A DNA stretch of 60,907 bases from CADBRN01 sp050944685 (GTDB lineage Bacteria > Bacillota > Clostridia > Lachnospirales > Lachnospiraceae): the NCBI GenBank assembly GCA_050944685.1, contig JBMNRP010000015.1, positions 1 to 60,907 on the forward strand, read 5' to 3'. The notes beneath the pieces are model-generated. The model did no database searches. It saw only the letters and a program-made list of their open reading frames with translations, and was not told where the DNA came from. Of the stretch, positions 24,348 through 32,680 are shown piece after piece. Made by a program: the position numbers and the translations under genes. The stretch's first letter is position 1; the number at the start of each line of letters is the position of its first letter.

Positions 24348-25019
24348 ATGTCACCGATTCAGATTATTGATGTACGCCAGAATATTCTGGAGGCCAACGA
24401 TAAAATCGCGAACGATACGCGGCAGATGCTTCGTGAGAAAAAAATTTTCCTGCTGAACCTGCAGAGTTCTCCGGGCGCGGGAAAGACGAGACTGCTGACG
24501 GCTACGATCAACGCGCTCAAGAATGAGTTTGTGATCGGGGTGATGGAGGCGGCGATCGATTCGGACGTGGATGCGAGGAGAATCGCCGATACCGGGGTCC
24601 GCGTGGTGCAGCTGCACACCGGAAATCTGGGTCACATGGATGCGTCCATGACGCAGCAGGGACTTGCCTCCCTCGACCTGAACGGACTTGATCTGATCGT
24701 ACTGGAGGATATCGGGAATCTGGTGGGACCGATGGAATTCGACACCGGTGCCTCGAAGACCGCGGTGATTCTCTCGGTTGGGGAAGGAGATGACAAGCCC
24801 CTGAAATATCCGCTGCTGTTCGGTCATGCGGATATCGTTCTCGTCAATAAAGTCGATGTCATAGAGTATTTTGACTTTGACTTCGATAAGGTGATCCGGA
24901 ATATTCACCTGAGACGCCCGGGAATACCGGTGCTGCCCGTATCCGCCAGAACCGGGGCAGGGATCGACGTCTGGACGGGCTGGCTGAGAAATGAAATTAT
25001 GGAATGGAAAAAGAATTAA
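24348..25019 (+). CDS. hypB: HypB, nickel-insertion GTPase
   Basis: HypB is the SIMIBI-class GTPase that helps deliver Ni2+ to [NiFe] hydrogenase or urease. This 223-residue protein has the P-loop LQSSPGAGKTRLL near 38-50, the family motifs AAIDSDVDARR and LHTGNLGHMDASM, EDIGNLVGP near 126-134 and the guanine motif NKVD near 166-169. It lacks the His-rich N-terminal stretch of storage-type HypB. The ATG at 24348 follows GGGAGG. No hypA, other hyp gene or [NiFe] hydrogenase is in the window, and the hydrogenase present is [FeFe], so its client is elsewhere or different. Confidence 0.93.
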   Translation: MSPIQIIDVRQNILEANDKIANDTRQMLREKKIFLLNLQSSPGAGKTRLLTATINALKNEFVIGVMEAAIDSDVDARRIADTGVRVVQLHTGNLGHMDASMTQQGLASLDLNGLDLIVLEDIGNLVGPMEFDTGASKTAVILSVGEGDDKPLKYPLLFGHADIVLVNKVDVIEYFDFDFDKVIRNIHLRRPGIPVLPVSARTGAGIDVWTGWLRNEIMEWKKN

Positions 25020-25039
25020 TCCCGGGAAGACCGGGTAAT

Positions 25040-25073
25040 AATGCCGCGGCGGTTCAAATACTGCTGCGGCATT
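25040..25073 (+). terminator. Probable terminator after hypB
   Basis: AATGCCGC (25040-25047) pairs with GCGGCATT (25066-25073) around an 18-base loop that has extra partial pairing; TTAATTGTTTC follows. The T-run is broken, so this is moderate. Confidence 0.55.
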
Positions 25074-25166
25074 TAATTGTTTCGGAAAAGTCCGGGAGAT
25101 TTCCCGGCAATTTTTACAATTTCTGACAAATATTTTTTGCTTTTTTGTCGAAATATGAATTTTTAC

Positions 25167-25194
25167 TTGTACTTATTGAGAATTGTGTTATGCT
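25167..25194 (+). promoter_or_regulatory. Candidate promoter of the maltose operon
   Basis: TTGTAC (25167-25172), 16 bases and TATGCT (25189-25194). Both boxes are imperfect. The start would be near 25201, just ahead of two LacI-type operators, and about 90 bases before the binding-protein ATG. Confidence 0.5.
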
Positions 25195-25208
25195 ATAAGC
25201 AGAAATGG

Positions 25209-25228
25209 AAACGTTTACGGAAACGTTT
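25209..25228 (+). promoter_or_regulatory. Two tandem LacI-type operators
   Basis: The palindrome AAACGTTT occurs at 25209-25216 and 25221-25228, each within GGAAACGTTT, with centres 12 bases apart. The central CG palindrome is typical for LacI/MalR/CcpA family regulators. The LacI protein encoded at 31404 is the obvious candidate. Position just after the predicted start site fits repression. Confidence 0.65.
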
Positions 25229-25292
25229 TAAATGGCGTTTCTCAACAAAACACAAAGGAACAGTTTATTTACCGTATTCAAGGAGGCACATT

Positions 25293-26645
25293 ATGAAGGG
25301 AAAGAGATTTTTGGTTCTTGCACTTGCCGCGGCGATGATAACCGGATGCGGAAGCGCGTCGGATTCCGGCAGTTCGTCATCCTCCTCATCCGAAGCAGCG
25401 TCAACCGGATCGACGGCGTCCGCTTCGACAGAAACCGACGGAGAGTCCGGTTCCGGGAAGGTATATTATCTGAACTTTAAGCCAGAGGCGGATGATTACT
25501 GGCAGGATCTTGCCAAGAAGTACACAGATGAAACCGGCGTAAAGGTTACGGTTCTGACCGCAGCTTCCGGTGAGTATGAAAGCACCCTGAAATCAGAGAT
25601 GGCGAAGGACGAGGCTCCGACGCTGTTCCAGGTCAACGGACCGGTCGGTCTCGCTTCCTGGAAGGATTACTGCTACGATCTGTCCGGCTCCGATATCGAG
25701 GGACAGCTCGTGGATCAGAGCTATGAACTAATGGATGGAGACAAGGTCGCCGGCATCGCGTACGTCACCGAGGCATACGGCTTGATCACAAACAAGGCGC
25801 TTCTGGAGAAGGCGGGCTATTCCGTTGATGACATCAAGAGCTTTGACGACCTGAAAAAAGTGGCAGAGGACATCACTGCCCGCACGGACGAGCTTGGATT
25901 CGCCGCGTTTACTTCACCGGGAATGGACAGCTCCAGTGACTGGCGTTTCAAGACGCATCTGGCGAACCTTCCGATCTACTACGAGTATAAAGACAACGGT
26001 GTAGATGACATGGACGAGATCACGGGAAAATATCTCGACAATTACCGCGCGATCTGGGATCTTTACATCAACAATACCACGATCGATCCGTCTCAGCTTT
26101 CCACGGCAACCGGAGATCAGTCCGAGTCTGAATTCGTCGATCAGAAGGCTGTCTTCTTCCAGAATGGAACCTGGGAGTATGACAAGGTCAAAGCGATCGG
26201 CGACGAAAACCTTGCTTTTCTTCCGATCTATTTCGGTGTTGACGATGCGAACGAGGGCCTCTGCATGGGTACCGAGAATTATTGGTGCGTAAACAGCAAG
26301 GCGTCCGAAGAGGATATTCAGGCTACGCTTGATTTCATGAACTGGTGCGTTACGTCGGACGAAGGCGTTGCGGCTATGACGGGAAGTGACAAGATGGGAT
26401 TCAACATTCCGTTCAAGAACAATCCGGAATCTCAAAACGTCCTCTTCCAGCTTGCCAATGCGGATGATGGAACTCCGGTTTCCTGGAACTTCAGTACCAT
26501 GCCTTCCGAGGAGTGGAAGAATACGCTGGGACAGGCACTGACGGTATATGCAGCCGATCAGAATGATACAAACTGGGAGTCCGTAAAGACCGCGTTCGTG
26601 GACAACTGGAAGACCGAGAAAGAGCTCGCGGCATCTGCTTCATAA
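25293..26645 (+). CDS. Maltose/maltodextrin ABC transporter binding lipoprotein
   Basis: Extracellular solute-binding lipoprotein of 450 residues. The ATG at 25293 follows AGGAGG; the signal peptide ends in a lipobox MITGC, so Cys20 should be lipidated, and a Ser-rich linker (about 22-55) spans to the binding domain. The body has the MalE-like strand pattern YYLNFKPEADDYWQDL near 62-77, TLFQVNG and NGTWEY. Its neighbours (two MalFG-type permeases, MalQ, MsmX-type ATPase, LacI regulator) support maltodextrin as ligand. A GC-rich imperfect hairpin at about 26695-26723, downstream of its stop, may stabilise the 3' end so that this gene is expressed above the permeases. Confidence 0.9.
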   Translation: MKGKRFLVLALAAAMITGCGSASDSGSSSSSSSEAASTGSTASASTETDGESGSGKVYYLNFKPEADDYWQDLAKKYTDETGVKVTVLTAASGEYESTLKSEMAKDEAPTLFQVNGPVGLASWKDYCYDLSGSDIEGQLVDQSYELMDGDKVAGIAYVTEAYGLITNKALLEKAGYSVDDIKSFDDLKKVAEDITARTDELGFAAFTSPGMDSSSDWRFKTHLANLPIYYEYKDNGVDDMDEITGKYLDNYRAIWDLYINNTTIDPSQLSTATGDQSESEFVDQKAVFFQNGTWEYDKVKAIGDENLAFLPIYFGVDDANEGLCMGTENYWCVNSKASEEDIQATLDFMNWCVTSDEGVAAMTGSDKMGFNIPFKNNPESQNVLFQLANADDGTPVSWNFSTMPSEEWKNTLGQALTVYAADQNDTNWESVKTAFVDNWKTEKELAASAS

Positions 26646-26766
26646 AATACCTGAAACAATACAGCAACTATTATTACCTCCTCCCTGAAATGTACCGCTC
26701 GGCGGAATATTTCCACCGGGCGGGAAGTTTCAAGGAACGTTGGCTGAAAACTTTTCGGGAGGCCTT

Positions 26767-27606
26767 ATGAAAGCAATCAAAAAGTTCTGGCCGATCTTCA
26801 CGATACCGACAATGGCTGCATTTGCGATCGGATTTGTTATTCCGTTCGTTCTGGGCATATACCTTTCGTTTACGAAATTTACGACCGTGACGAATGCGGA
26901 GTGGGTCGGCCTGAAAAATTACATCACCGTATTCAAAGATTCTACCTTTATTCACTCGTTCTGGTTCACCGCTCTGTTCGCCGTTGTGACTCTGGTTTTA
27001 ATCAATGTGATCGCCTTCGCCCTGGCTATGGCCCTGACAAAGGAGAGAAAGGGTACCAATATCTTCCGAACGATCTTCTTCATGCCGAATCTGATCGGCG
27101 GCATTGTCCTCGGTTACATCTGGCAGCTGATCTTCTCCGGGATACTCGTCCGGTTTAACACCGCCCTGAACCTGAACGCAAAGCTCGGCTTCTGGGGACT
27201 GGTTATTCTGGTCTGCTGGCAGCAGATCGGATATATGATGATCATCTATATCGCCGGCTTTCAGTCGATTCCGGCAGATGTTCTTGAGGCGGCGGCGATC
27301 GACGGAGCAAATTCGCGTCAGACACTCTTTAAAGTCACAATCCCGATGATGATGCCCAGCATCACGATCTGTACGTTCCTGACCATTACCAATGGTTTCA
27401 AACTGTTCGATCAGAACCTGGCTCTGACCGGCGGCGCTCCGATGAAAAAGACGGAAATGCTCGCGCTGAACATTTACAACACGTTCTACGGAAGAGTCGG
27501 ATTTGAGGGAGTCGGACAAGCGAAGGCGGTTATCTTCTTCATCCTGGTGGTGGCAATCGCCGCGGTTCAGCAGAAACTTACGAAGACAAAGGAGGTTCAG
27601 CAGTAA
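26767..27606 (+). CDS. Maltose-type ABC transporter permease (MalF-like)
   Basis: Inner-membrane permease of 279 residues with six predicted helices. The EAA loop that docks with the ATPase reads VLEAAAIDGANSRQTLFKVTIP near 170-191 (shortened: EAAAIDGAN). The ATG at 26767 follows GGGAGG by 5 bases; the longer frame from 26740 has no ribosome site. It overlaps the next permease gene by one base, so the pair is translationally coupled. Compared with E. coli MalF it lacks the long periplasmic P2 loop, as is normal for Gram-positive MalF-type proteins. Confidence 0.93.
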   Translation: MKAIKKFWPIFTIPTMAAFAIGFVIPFVLGIYLSFTKFTTVTNAEWVGLKNYITVFKDSTFIHSFWFTALFAVVTLVLINVIAFALAMALTKERKGTNIFRTIFFMPNLIGGIVLGYIWQLIFSGILVRFNTALNLNAKLGFWGLVILVCWQQIGYMMIIYIAGFQSIPADVLEAAAIDGANSRQTLFKVTIPMMMPSITICTFLTITNGFKLFDQNLALTGGAPMKKTEMLALNIYNTFYGRVGFEGVGQAKAVIFFILVVAIAAVQQKLTKTKEVQQ

Positions 27607-28436
27607 TGGAGAAAAAAGGAAAATGGTACGGCACGACCATACTGACCTTCCTGTGCGTCTTCTGGATTTTCCCGGTTGTATGTGTGCTCATGAACTCCTT
27701 CAAGGACAAAAATTCCATCAATCTGAAGCCGTTCGCATTGCCGAACGGAGAGACATTTGTCAAACTGCAGAACTACGTGGAAGCAATCGAAAAATACGGA
27801 TTATTGAAATCGGTCGGCTGGACCGTTTTTATCACGGTATGTTCGGTCGCAGCGATTCTGATTTTCTGCAGCATGACCGGATGGTATGTCACGAGAGTGC
27901 AGACTCCATGGACAAAGCTGATTTACGTACTTTGCATTTTTTCCATGGTGGTACCGTTCCAGATGGTCATGTTCACCCTCTCGCTTGTAGCGAACCGGCT
28001 GCATCTGACCAATCCGTGGGGAATCATCATCATCTATCTGGGTTTCGGCGCGGGACTGGCGGTTTTCATGTTCACCGGGTTTGTCCGGTCGATTCCCATA
28101 GAGATTGAAGAAGCTGCGCTGATTGACGGATGTACTCCGCTGCAAACTTTTTTCAAGGTAGTGCTTCCGATAATGAAACCGACGTACATCTCGGTCGGCA
28201 TTCTGGAGACCATGTGGATATGGAATGACTTTCTGCTTCCGTATCTGGTGCTCGACATCAAGAAGTACAAGACGATTTCCATTATCATTCAGTACATGAA
28301 GGGAAGCTATGGATCGGTTGATATGGGAGCTATCATGGCATCCCTGATCATGGCCATCATTCCGGTCGTCATATTCTACCTGAGCTGCCAGAAGTACATC
28401 ATCAAGGGTGTCGCGGCAGGAGCGGTGAAGGGCTGA
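27606..28436 (+). CDS. Maltose-type ABC transporter permease (MalG-like)
   Basis: Second permease (276 residues, six helices). The EAA motif is EEAALIDGCTPLQTFFKVV near 160-178, in the usual place between helices 4 and 5. The ATG shares one base with the previous stop (TAATG), and the GGAGG inside the end of the preceding gene serves as ribosome site. Together with the upstream permease it forms the channel for the maltodextrin importer. Confidence 0.93.
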   Translation: MEKKGKWYGTTILTFLCVFWIFPVVCVLMNSFKDKNSINLKPFALPNGETFVKLQNYVEAIEKYGLLKSVGWTVFITVCSVAAILIFCSMTGWYVTRVQTPWTKLIYVLCIFSMVVPFQMVMFTLSLVANRLHLTNPWGIIIIYLGFGAGLAVFMFTGFVRSIPIEIEEAALIDGCTPLQTFFKVVLPIMKPTYISVGILETMWIWNDFLLPYLVLDIKKYKTISIIIQYMKGSYGSVDMGAIMASLIMAIIPVVIFYLSCQKYIIKGVAAGAVKG

Positions 28437-28466
28437 TTATCCTTACCAGAAGAATAGGAGATGTTT

Positions 28467-30005
28467 ATGGAACGCGGCGGAGGAATCCTGCTGCCGGTCA
28501 GTTCACTGCCCTCCCCATATGGGATCGGGACAATGGGAGAAGCCGCCCGAGGCTTTATCCGCTTTCTGAAAGAAGCGGGGCAGAGCTGGTGGCAGATTCT
28601 TCCGACGGGTCCGACAGGCTACGGGGATTCACCTTACCAGTCATTTTCGTCTTTTGCCGGAAATTCATATTTCATTGATCTGAACGACCTCGCGGAAGAA
28701 GGTCTGCTCGAGAAATCGGAATACGATTCTCTCGAGTGGGGGAATGACCCTGAAAAGGTGGATTATGCCCGGCTCAGTCTGAACCGAAGCCGGGTCCTTC
28801 GCAGGGCTGTTGACCGGTTGATGCAGGAAAAACCGGAAGACTATGAAGCATTTAGAAAAGAAAACGCGTATTGGCTGGACGATTATTCTCTGTTTATGGC
28901 AGAGAAAGCAGAACACGGAATGAGGGCATTTACCGACTGGGAAGAAGGTCTGAGAAGGCATGATCCCGGAGCAGTCCTGCTGGAAAGAGAGCGACTCTGC
29001 GGTGAAATCGAATACATCGAAGCCGTGCAGTATTTGTTCCGGAAACAGTGGAATGCCCTTCGGCAATACGCACACGAAAACGGCATCCGCCTGATCGGAG
29101 ACGTTCCGATTTACGTCTCACCGGACTCGGCGGATCTCTGGGGCCATCCGGAGCTGTTCCAGCTGAATGAAGACGGAACGAAATCCGAGGTGGCGGGATG
29201 TCCTCCGGACAGTTTCTCGGAGGACGGCCAGCTGTGGGGCAATCCGCTCTATAACTGGGATTACATGAAACAGGATGAATATAACTGGTGGGCGCAGAGA
29301 ATTGCTTATCAGTTCACTATCATCGATATGCTCCGCATTGACCACTTCCGCGGTTTTGAATCGTATTACGCGATTCCGGCGGACAGCAGGACTGCAAAGG
29401 TGGGAGAGTGGAGGAAGGGACCGGGAATTCATTTTTTCCGGACCATCGAAAAGAAATTAGGACACCTGAATATTATTGCAGAGGATTTAGGCTATCTGAC
29501 CCCGGAAGTTCAGAAGCTGGTTCGTGATTCCGGATATCCCGGCATGAAGGTTCTGCTGTTCGGGTTTGATGAAAGGGACACGGGGTTCGGTTATCTGCCG
29601 CACCAGTTTTCCCGGAACTGCGTGGTGTATCCCGGAACGCACGACAATGAGACCGTTGTCGGGTGGATGAAGAATGCCCCGCGGCGATACGTCGAAAACG
29701 CGATCGAGTATTACGGGCTCAGCCGGGAAGAGGGCTATCACTGGGGATTTATCCGTGCTGCTTATGAAAGCGTTGCAGACCTTGCAGTCATCCAGTTTCA
29801 GGATTTTCTGGGACTTGACAATACGGCGCGAATTAATATTCCGTCAACGACTGGAGGAAACTGGACCTGGCGCACGACGCCGGAGAGTATCCGCGATGAC
29901 AGACTGGCCAAAAAAATCCGGCACTGGATGGAAATCACGGACCGCCTTCCAAAGGAAAAAGAGACGGAAAATGCAGATGATCGGTCCGGGAAACAGAAAC
30001 TTTGA
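28467..30005 (+). CDS. malQ: 4-alpha-glucanotransferase (amylomaltase)
   Basis: GH77 enzyme, 512 residues, which disproportionates maltodextrins to release glucose and longer chains in the cytosol. The N-terminus GGGILLPVSSLPSPYGIG and the QSWWQILPTGPTGYGDSPYQ region are hallmarks (a few residues after the start and near 37-56). Catalytic motifs include MLRIDHFRGFESYY near 289-302 (Asp nucleophile), AEDLGYLTP near 337-345 (Glu) and YPGTHDNET near 388-396. AGGAG lies directly against the ATG at 28461, so I prefer the ATG at 28467, six bases away. It follows the permeases by about 30 bases. Confidence 0.95.
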   Translation: MERGGGILLPVSSLPSPYGIGTMGEAARGFIRFLKEAGQSWWQILPTGPTGYGDSPYQSFSSFAGNSYFIDLNDLAEEGLLEKSEYDSLEWGNDPEKVDYARLSLNRSRVLRRAVDRLMQEKPEDYEAFRKENAYWLDDYSLFMAEKAEHGMRAFTDWEEGLRRHDPGAVLLERERLCGEIEYIEAVQYLFRKQWNALRQYAHENGIRLIGDVPIYVSPDSADLWGHPELFQLNEDGTKSEVAGCPPDSFSEDGQLWGNPLYNWDYMKQDEYNWWAQRIAYQFTIIDMLRIDHFRGFESYYAIPADSRTAKVGEWRKGPGIHFFRTIEKKLGHLNIIAEDLGYLTPEVQKLVRDSGYPGMKVLLFGFDERDTGFGYLPHQFSRNCVVYPGTHDNETVVGWMKNAPRRYVENAIEYYGLSREEGYHWGFIRAAYESVADLAVIQFQDFLGLDNTARINIPSTTGGNWTWRTTPESIRDDRLAKKIRHWMEITDRLPKEKETENADDRSGKQKL

Positions 30006-30055
30006 GACGGGCAGCTTCCGAATGGAATGGAAGCCTGGCTGAAAAGGAGCGTAAT

Positions 30056-31228
30056 ATGGCTGAGGTTGAACTGAAAAATGTTACCAAAATATATCCGAAC
30101 CGCGATGCGAAGAAGAAAAAAGGAAAAGGCGCCACGGAGCCGGAGAAGAAGAGCAGCATCAAGGTTACAGAGGAAGGCGTTGTCGCGGTTGAGAATTTCA
30201 ATCTGAAAATAAAAGACCGCGAATTCATCGTTTTGGTCGGTCCTTCCGGATGTGGAAAATCGACCGCTCTCCGCATGGTCGCCGGTCTGGAGACCATTAC
30301 AAAAGGCGAGCTGACGATCGACGGAAAGGTTATGAACAACGTTGATCCGAAAGATCGCGATATTGCCATGGTTTTTCAGAATTACGCGCTTTACCCGCAT
30401 ATGACGGTTCGTCAGAATATGGAGTTTCCGCTGAAGCTGCGCAAGATGCCGCAGAATGAGATTGACGCCCGCGTCAATAATGCCGCGGAGATTCTGGGTA
30501 TCACAGAGTATCTTTCTCGCAAGCCGAAGGCTCTTTCCGGCGGTCAGAGGCAGCGTGTCGCGATCGGCCGCGCCATCGTCCGGGATCCGAAGGTTCTGCT
30601 GATGGACGAGCCGCTCTCCAACCTCGATGCGAAGCTCCGCAACCAGATGCGTTCGGAGATCATCAAGCTCCGCAAAAAGATTGAGAGTACCTTTATTTAT
30701 GTGACGCACGACCAGACGGAAGCGATGACGCTGGGAGACCGCATCGTGGTCATGAAATATGGCGTTATCCAGCAGGTCGGAGCGCCTCAGGAAGTTTTTG
30801 AAAATCCGGCCAATCTGTTCGTAGCGGGATTCATCGGAGTTCCGATGATGAACTTCTTCGCCGGGAAGCTTCAGAAGGACAGTGACGGAACGTACTCCGT
30901 CCTTGTGGAAGGCGTGAAATTCGCCCTGTCCGACGAAAAACAGAAGCATCTGAGGGATAACAATATACAGCCGCAGGACATCACGGTGGGTGTTCGTCCG
31001 GATGACATCATTCTCTCGGACAACCCCGACAGAAGTCTGGAGGGAACTGTCGAGGTCAGCGAGCTGATGGGCTCCAACCAGCACGTCCATTTGAAGTCGT
31101 GTGGGAAGGACTGTGTCATTATTGTTCCCTCGGGTGCGATCGCTCCGATGGGAGAGAGCATCCGCTTTGCATTCCGCCCCGAGACGATTCACATGTTCGG
31201 TTTGGATGAAAAAAACCTGGAATTATAG
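30056..31228 (+). CDS. msmX: MsmX/UgpC-type ABC transporter ATPase
   Basis: ATP-binding subunit (390 residues) energising carbohydrate importers; MsmX-type proteins often serve several permease pairs. It has Walker A GPSGCGKST near 63-71, Q-loop FQNYALYPHMT, signature LSGGQRQRVAIGRA near 162-175, Walker B VLLMDEPLSNLDA and a C-terminal TOBE/MalK regulatory domain (about 240-390). Odd feature: between strand 1 (VTKIYPNRD) and VVAVENFNL there is a Lys/Glu-rich insertion of about 28 residues (AKKKKGKGATEPEKK and on) not found in Bacillus MsmX; from memory similar inserts occur in Lachnospiraceae. The ATG follows AAAGGAGC. Confidence 0.93.
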   Translation: MAEVELKNVTKIYPNRDAKKKKGKGATEPEKKSSIKVTEEGVVAVENFNLKIKDREFIVLVGPSGCGKSTALRMVAGLETITKGELTIDGKVMNNVDPKDRDIAMVFQNYALYPHMTVRQNMEFPLKLRKMPQNEIDARVNNAAEILGITEYLSRKPKALSGGQRQRVAIGRAIVRDPKVLLMDEPLSNLDAKLRNQMRSEIIKLRKKIESTFIYVTHDQTEAMTLGDRIVVMKYGVIQQVGAPQEVFENPANLFVAGFIGVPMMNFFAGKLQKDSDGTYSVLVEGVKFALSDEKQKHLRDNNIQPQDITVGVRPDDIILSDNPDRSLEGTVEVSELMGSNQHVHLKSCGKDCVIIVPSGAIAPMGESIRFAFRPETIHMFGLDEKNLEL

Positions 31229-31254
31229 AATAATAAATTACAGCGCGAAAAACC

Positions 31255-31283
31255 TTGTTAAAAAAAATTTACTTGTGTATGAT
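31255..31283 (+). promoter_or_regulatory. Promoter ahead of lacI
   Basis: TTGTTA (31255-31260), 17 bases and TATGAT (31278-31283), in the gap after msmX. The predicted start is near 31290, which places the hairpin at 31312-31387 inside the lacI leader. Confidence 0.65.
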
Positions 31284-31311
31284 ACAGACAGGCAGTTGAT
31301 TTTCTCAGGCT

Positions 31312-31387
31312 GGAGTCAGAAGAGACGCAGTTTATCGCTTGACGGAAGAGCGGAAACTGCCGGATCCTCTGACTCCGTCTGTTTTTT
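31312..31387 (+). terminator. Long terminator hairpin in the msmX-lacI gap
   Basis: GGAGTCAG (31312-31319) pairs with CTGACTCC (31369-31376), and inside it GCAGTTT pairs with AAACTGC and CGCT with AGCG, giving a long hairpin followed by GTCTG and six T (31382-31387). It can end mal operon transcripts. Because a promoter lies upstream of it, it may also attenuate lacI. Confidence 0.75.
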
Positions 31388-31403
31388 CGGAAAGGCGCAT
31401 TTC

Positions 31404-32429
31404 ATGGCAACGATAAAAGATATCGCGAAAATATCCGGCTACAGCATCGGAACGGTGAGCCGTGTGATCAATCATCATCCGGATGTCAGTGAAAAGGCCA
31501 GGGAGCGCATCGAAAAAGTTATCCGCGAAACCAATTACGAACCGAATTCGAACGCGAAGCTTCTGAAGCAGGGAACGAATTCCGCGATCACATTCATTGT
31601 CCGCGGATACAACAACGTCTTCCTGCAGGGCATTCTCGAAAAGATGCAGATCCTTCTGGACCGCGCGGGAGAAGAGACCGCGGTTGATATTGTCGATGAA
31701 AAAGACAATGAGGTTCTGGAGGCGCTTCATCTCTCGGTTTCACGGAAACCGAAGGGATTTTTGTTCCTCGGAGGGAATACCGGAAATTTCAGAAAATATT
31801 TTGAAAAAATCAAGGTTCCGTCCGTTTTGCTGACGAACAGCGCGAAGGGCCTGGATTTCCCGAATCTGTCCAGTTTTTCGACCGACGACGAGGCGGCTGC
31901 GGAGTTTGCCATTCACTATCTGTTTCAGTGCGGTCACCGCGTGATCGGTTTGGTCGGAGGTTCCCCGGACAACCGGGAGAGCCAGGCGGGGTATCAGCGC
32001 CTGAAGGGCTGCCGGAATGCTCTCGCGGAGTGCGGACTGACGCCCGATGACGATTACTACGAGCCGAGCCGGTTTTCCATGCGGGGCGGATATGATGCGG
32101 CCGGGAAGCTGCTGAAACGGCACCCGGACATCACGGCCATCTTTGCCCTGTCCGATACGATCGCTCTCGGTGTGATCCGGGCCATGCAGGATATGGGACT
32201 TTCCTGCCCCGGGGATATCAGCGTTCTCGGGTACGACGGGATCGATATCGGACGATATACGGTTCCGAGGCTGACGACGATCAGTCAGAACTCGGACCAG
32301 ATCGCCCGGCTCAGCGTCTCCGATCTGCTGCTTCACCTCCACTATCCGCAGGCGGAAGCCGTCCATCAGACCGTACAGTTCCGGCTTTCGAGAGGAGAGA
32401 GCGTTCGGAAGCGGGAGAGCTTTTTGTAA
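31404..32429 (+). CDS. LacI-family transcriptional regulator
   Basis: A 341-residue LacI/GalR regulator. The N-terminal helix-turn-helix reads MATIKDIAKISGYSIGTVSR at 1-20 with VINHHPDVSEKARERI after it, and the hinge helix follows (NSNAKLLKQG near 51-60). The periplasmic-binding-like effector domain runs from about 62; ISVLGYDGIDIGRY near 272-285 and VPRLTTISQ are typical. I chose the ATG at 31404, which gives the family-standard N-terminus, though its ribosome site (AAAGG) is weak. It closes the maltodextrin gene cluster and probably represses it through AAACGTTT sites at 25209-25228, released by maltose or a maltodextrin. Confidence 0.94.
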   Translation: MATIKDIAKISGYSIGTVSRVINHHPDVSEKARERIEKVIRETNYEPNSNAKLLKQGTNSAITFIVRGYNNVFLQGILEKMQILLDRAGEETAVDIVDEKDNEVLEALHLSVSRKPKGFLFLGGNTGNFRKYFEKIKVPSVLLTNSAKGLDFPNLSSFSTDDEAAAEFAIHYLFQCGHRVIGLVGGSPDNRESQAGYQRLKGCRNALAECGLTPDDDYYEPSRFSMRGGYDAAGKLLKRHPDITAIFALSDTIALGVIRAMQDMGLSCPGDISVLGYDGIDIGRYTVPRLTTISQNSDQIARLSVSDLLLHLHYPQAEAVHQTVQFRLSRGESVRKRESFL

Positions 32430-32468
32430 GCAATCTATGAAAAAAGAATGAAATCTTGAATCCGGTTC

Positions 32469-32497
32469 TTGCCTATTCCGGTAGTCCGTGGTATAAA
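32469..32497 (+). promoter_or_regulatory. Promoter ahead of the LTA-synthase-like gene
   Basis: TTGCCT (32469-32474), 17 bases and TATAAA (32492-32497). The leader to the ATG at 32681 is about 175 nt and contains a terminator-like hairpin (32556-32599). Confidence 0.6.
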
Positions 32498-32508
32498 TAT
32501 GCATGGTG

Positions 32509-32525
32509 TTTACACAATGTTTACA
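32509..32525 (+). promoter_or_regulatory. Direct repeat TTTACA-N5-TTTACA (PhoP-box-like)
   Basis: TTTACA at 32509-32514 and 32520-32525, exactly 11 bases apart, within TGTTTACA repeats. Hexamers of this form with five-base gaps resemble the PhoP boxes of Bacillus (TT-A/T/C-ACA). They lie downstream of the -10 at 32492-32497, which would suit repression, or activation of a later start. Only two hexamers are seen, so binding is speculative. Confidence 0.35.
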
Positions 32526-32555
32526 ATTTGCAGCTCCTAAAGGATGCTTATTACG

Positions 32556-32599
32556 AACGCTGCGTCGGGAACATTCCCGAAAAGCAGCGTTTGTTTTTT
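32556..32599 (+). terminator. Intrinsic terminator between lacI and the LTA-synthase-like gene
   Basis: AACGCTGC (32556-32563) pairs with GCAGCGTT (32584-32591), and TCGGGA with TCCCGA inside it, followed by TG and six T (32594-32599). It ends the mal cluster, but also lies downstream of the promoter at 32469-32497, so it may attenuate the next gene. Confidence 0.82.
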
Positions 32600-32680
32600 G
32601 CTGTTGCATTGGAAGTGTTTTCGCGCGGGAATGACATCTTTTCTGCGAATCACAATAATAGCGGGACGGATCGGGATTCA

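Noticed and set aside
25077..25292. Longer N-terminus for the maltodextrin-binding lipoprotein
   Set aside because: It would bury the signal peptide and run through the promoter and operators; the ATG at 25293 has AGGAGG and a proper lipoprotein signal.
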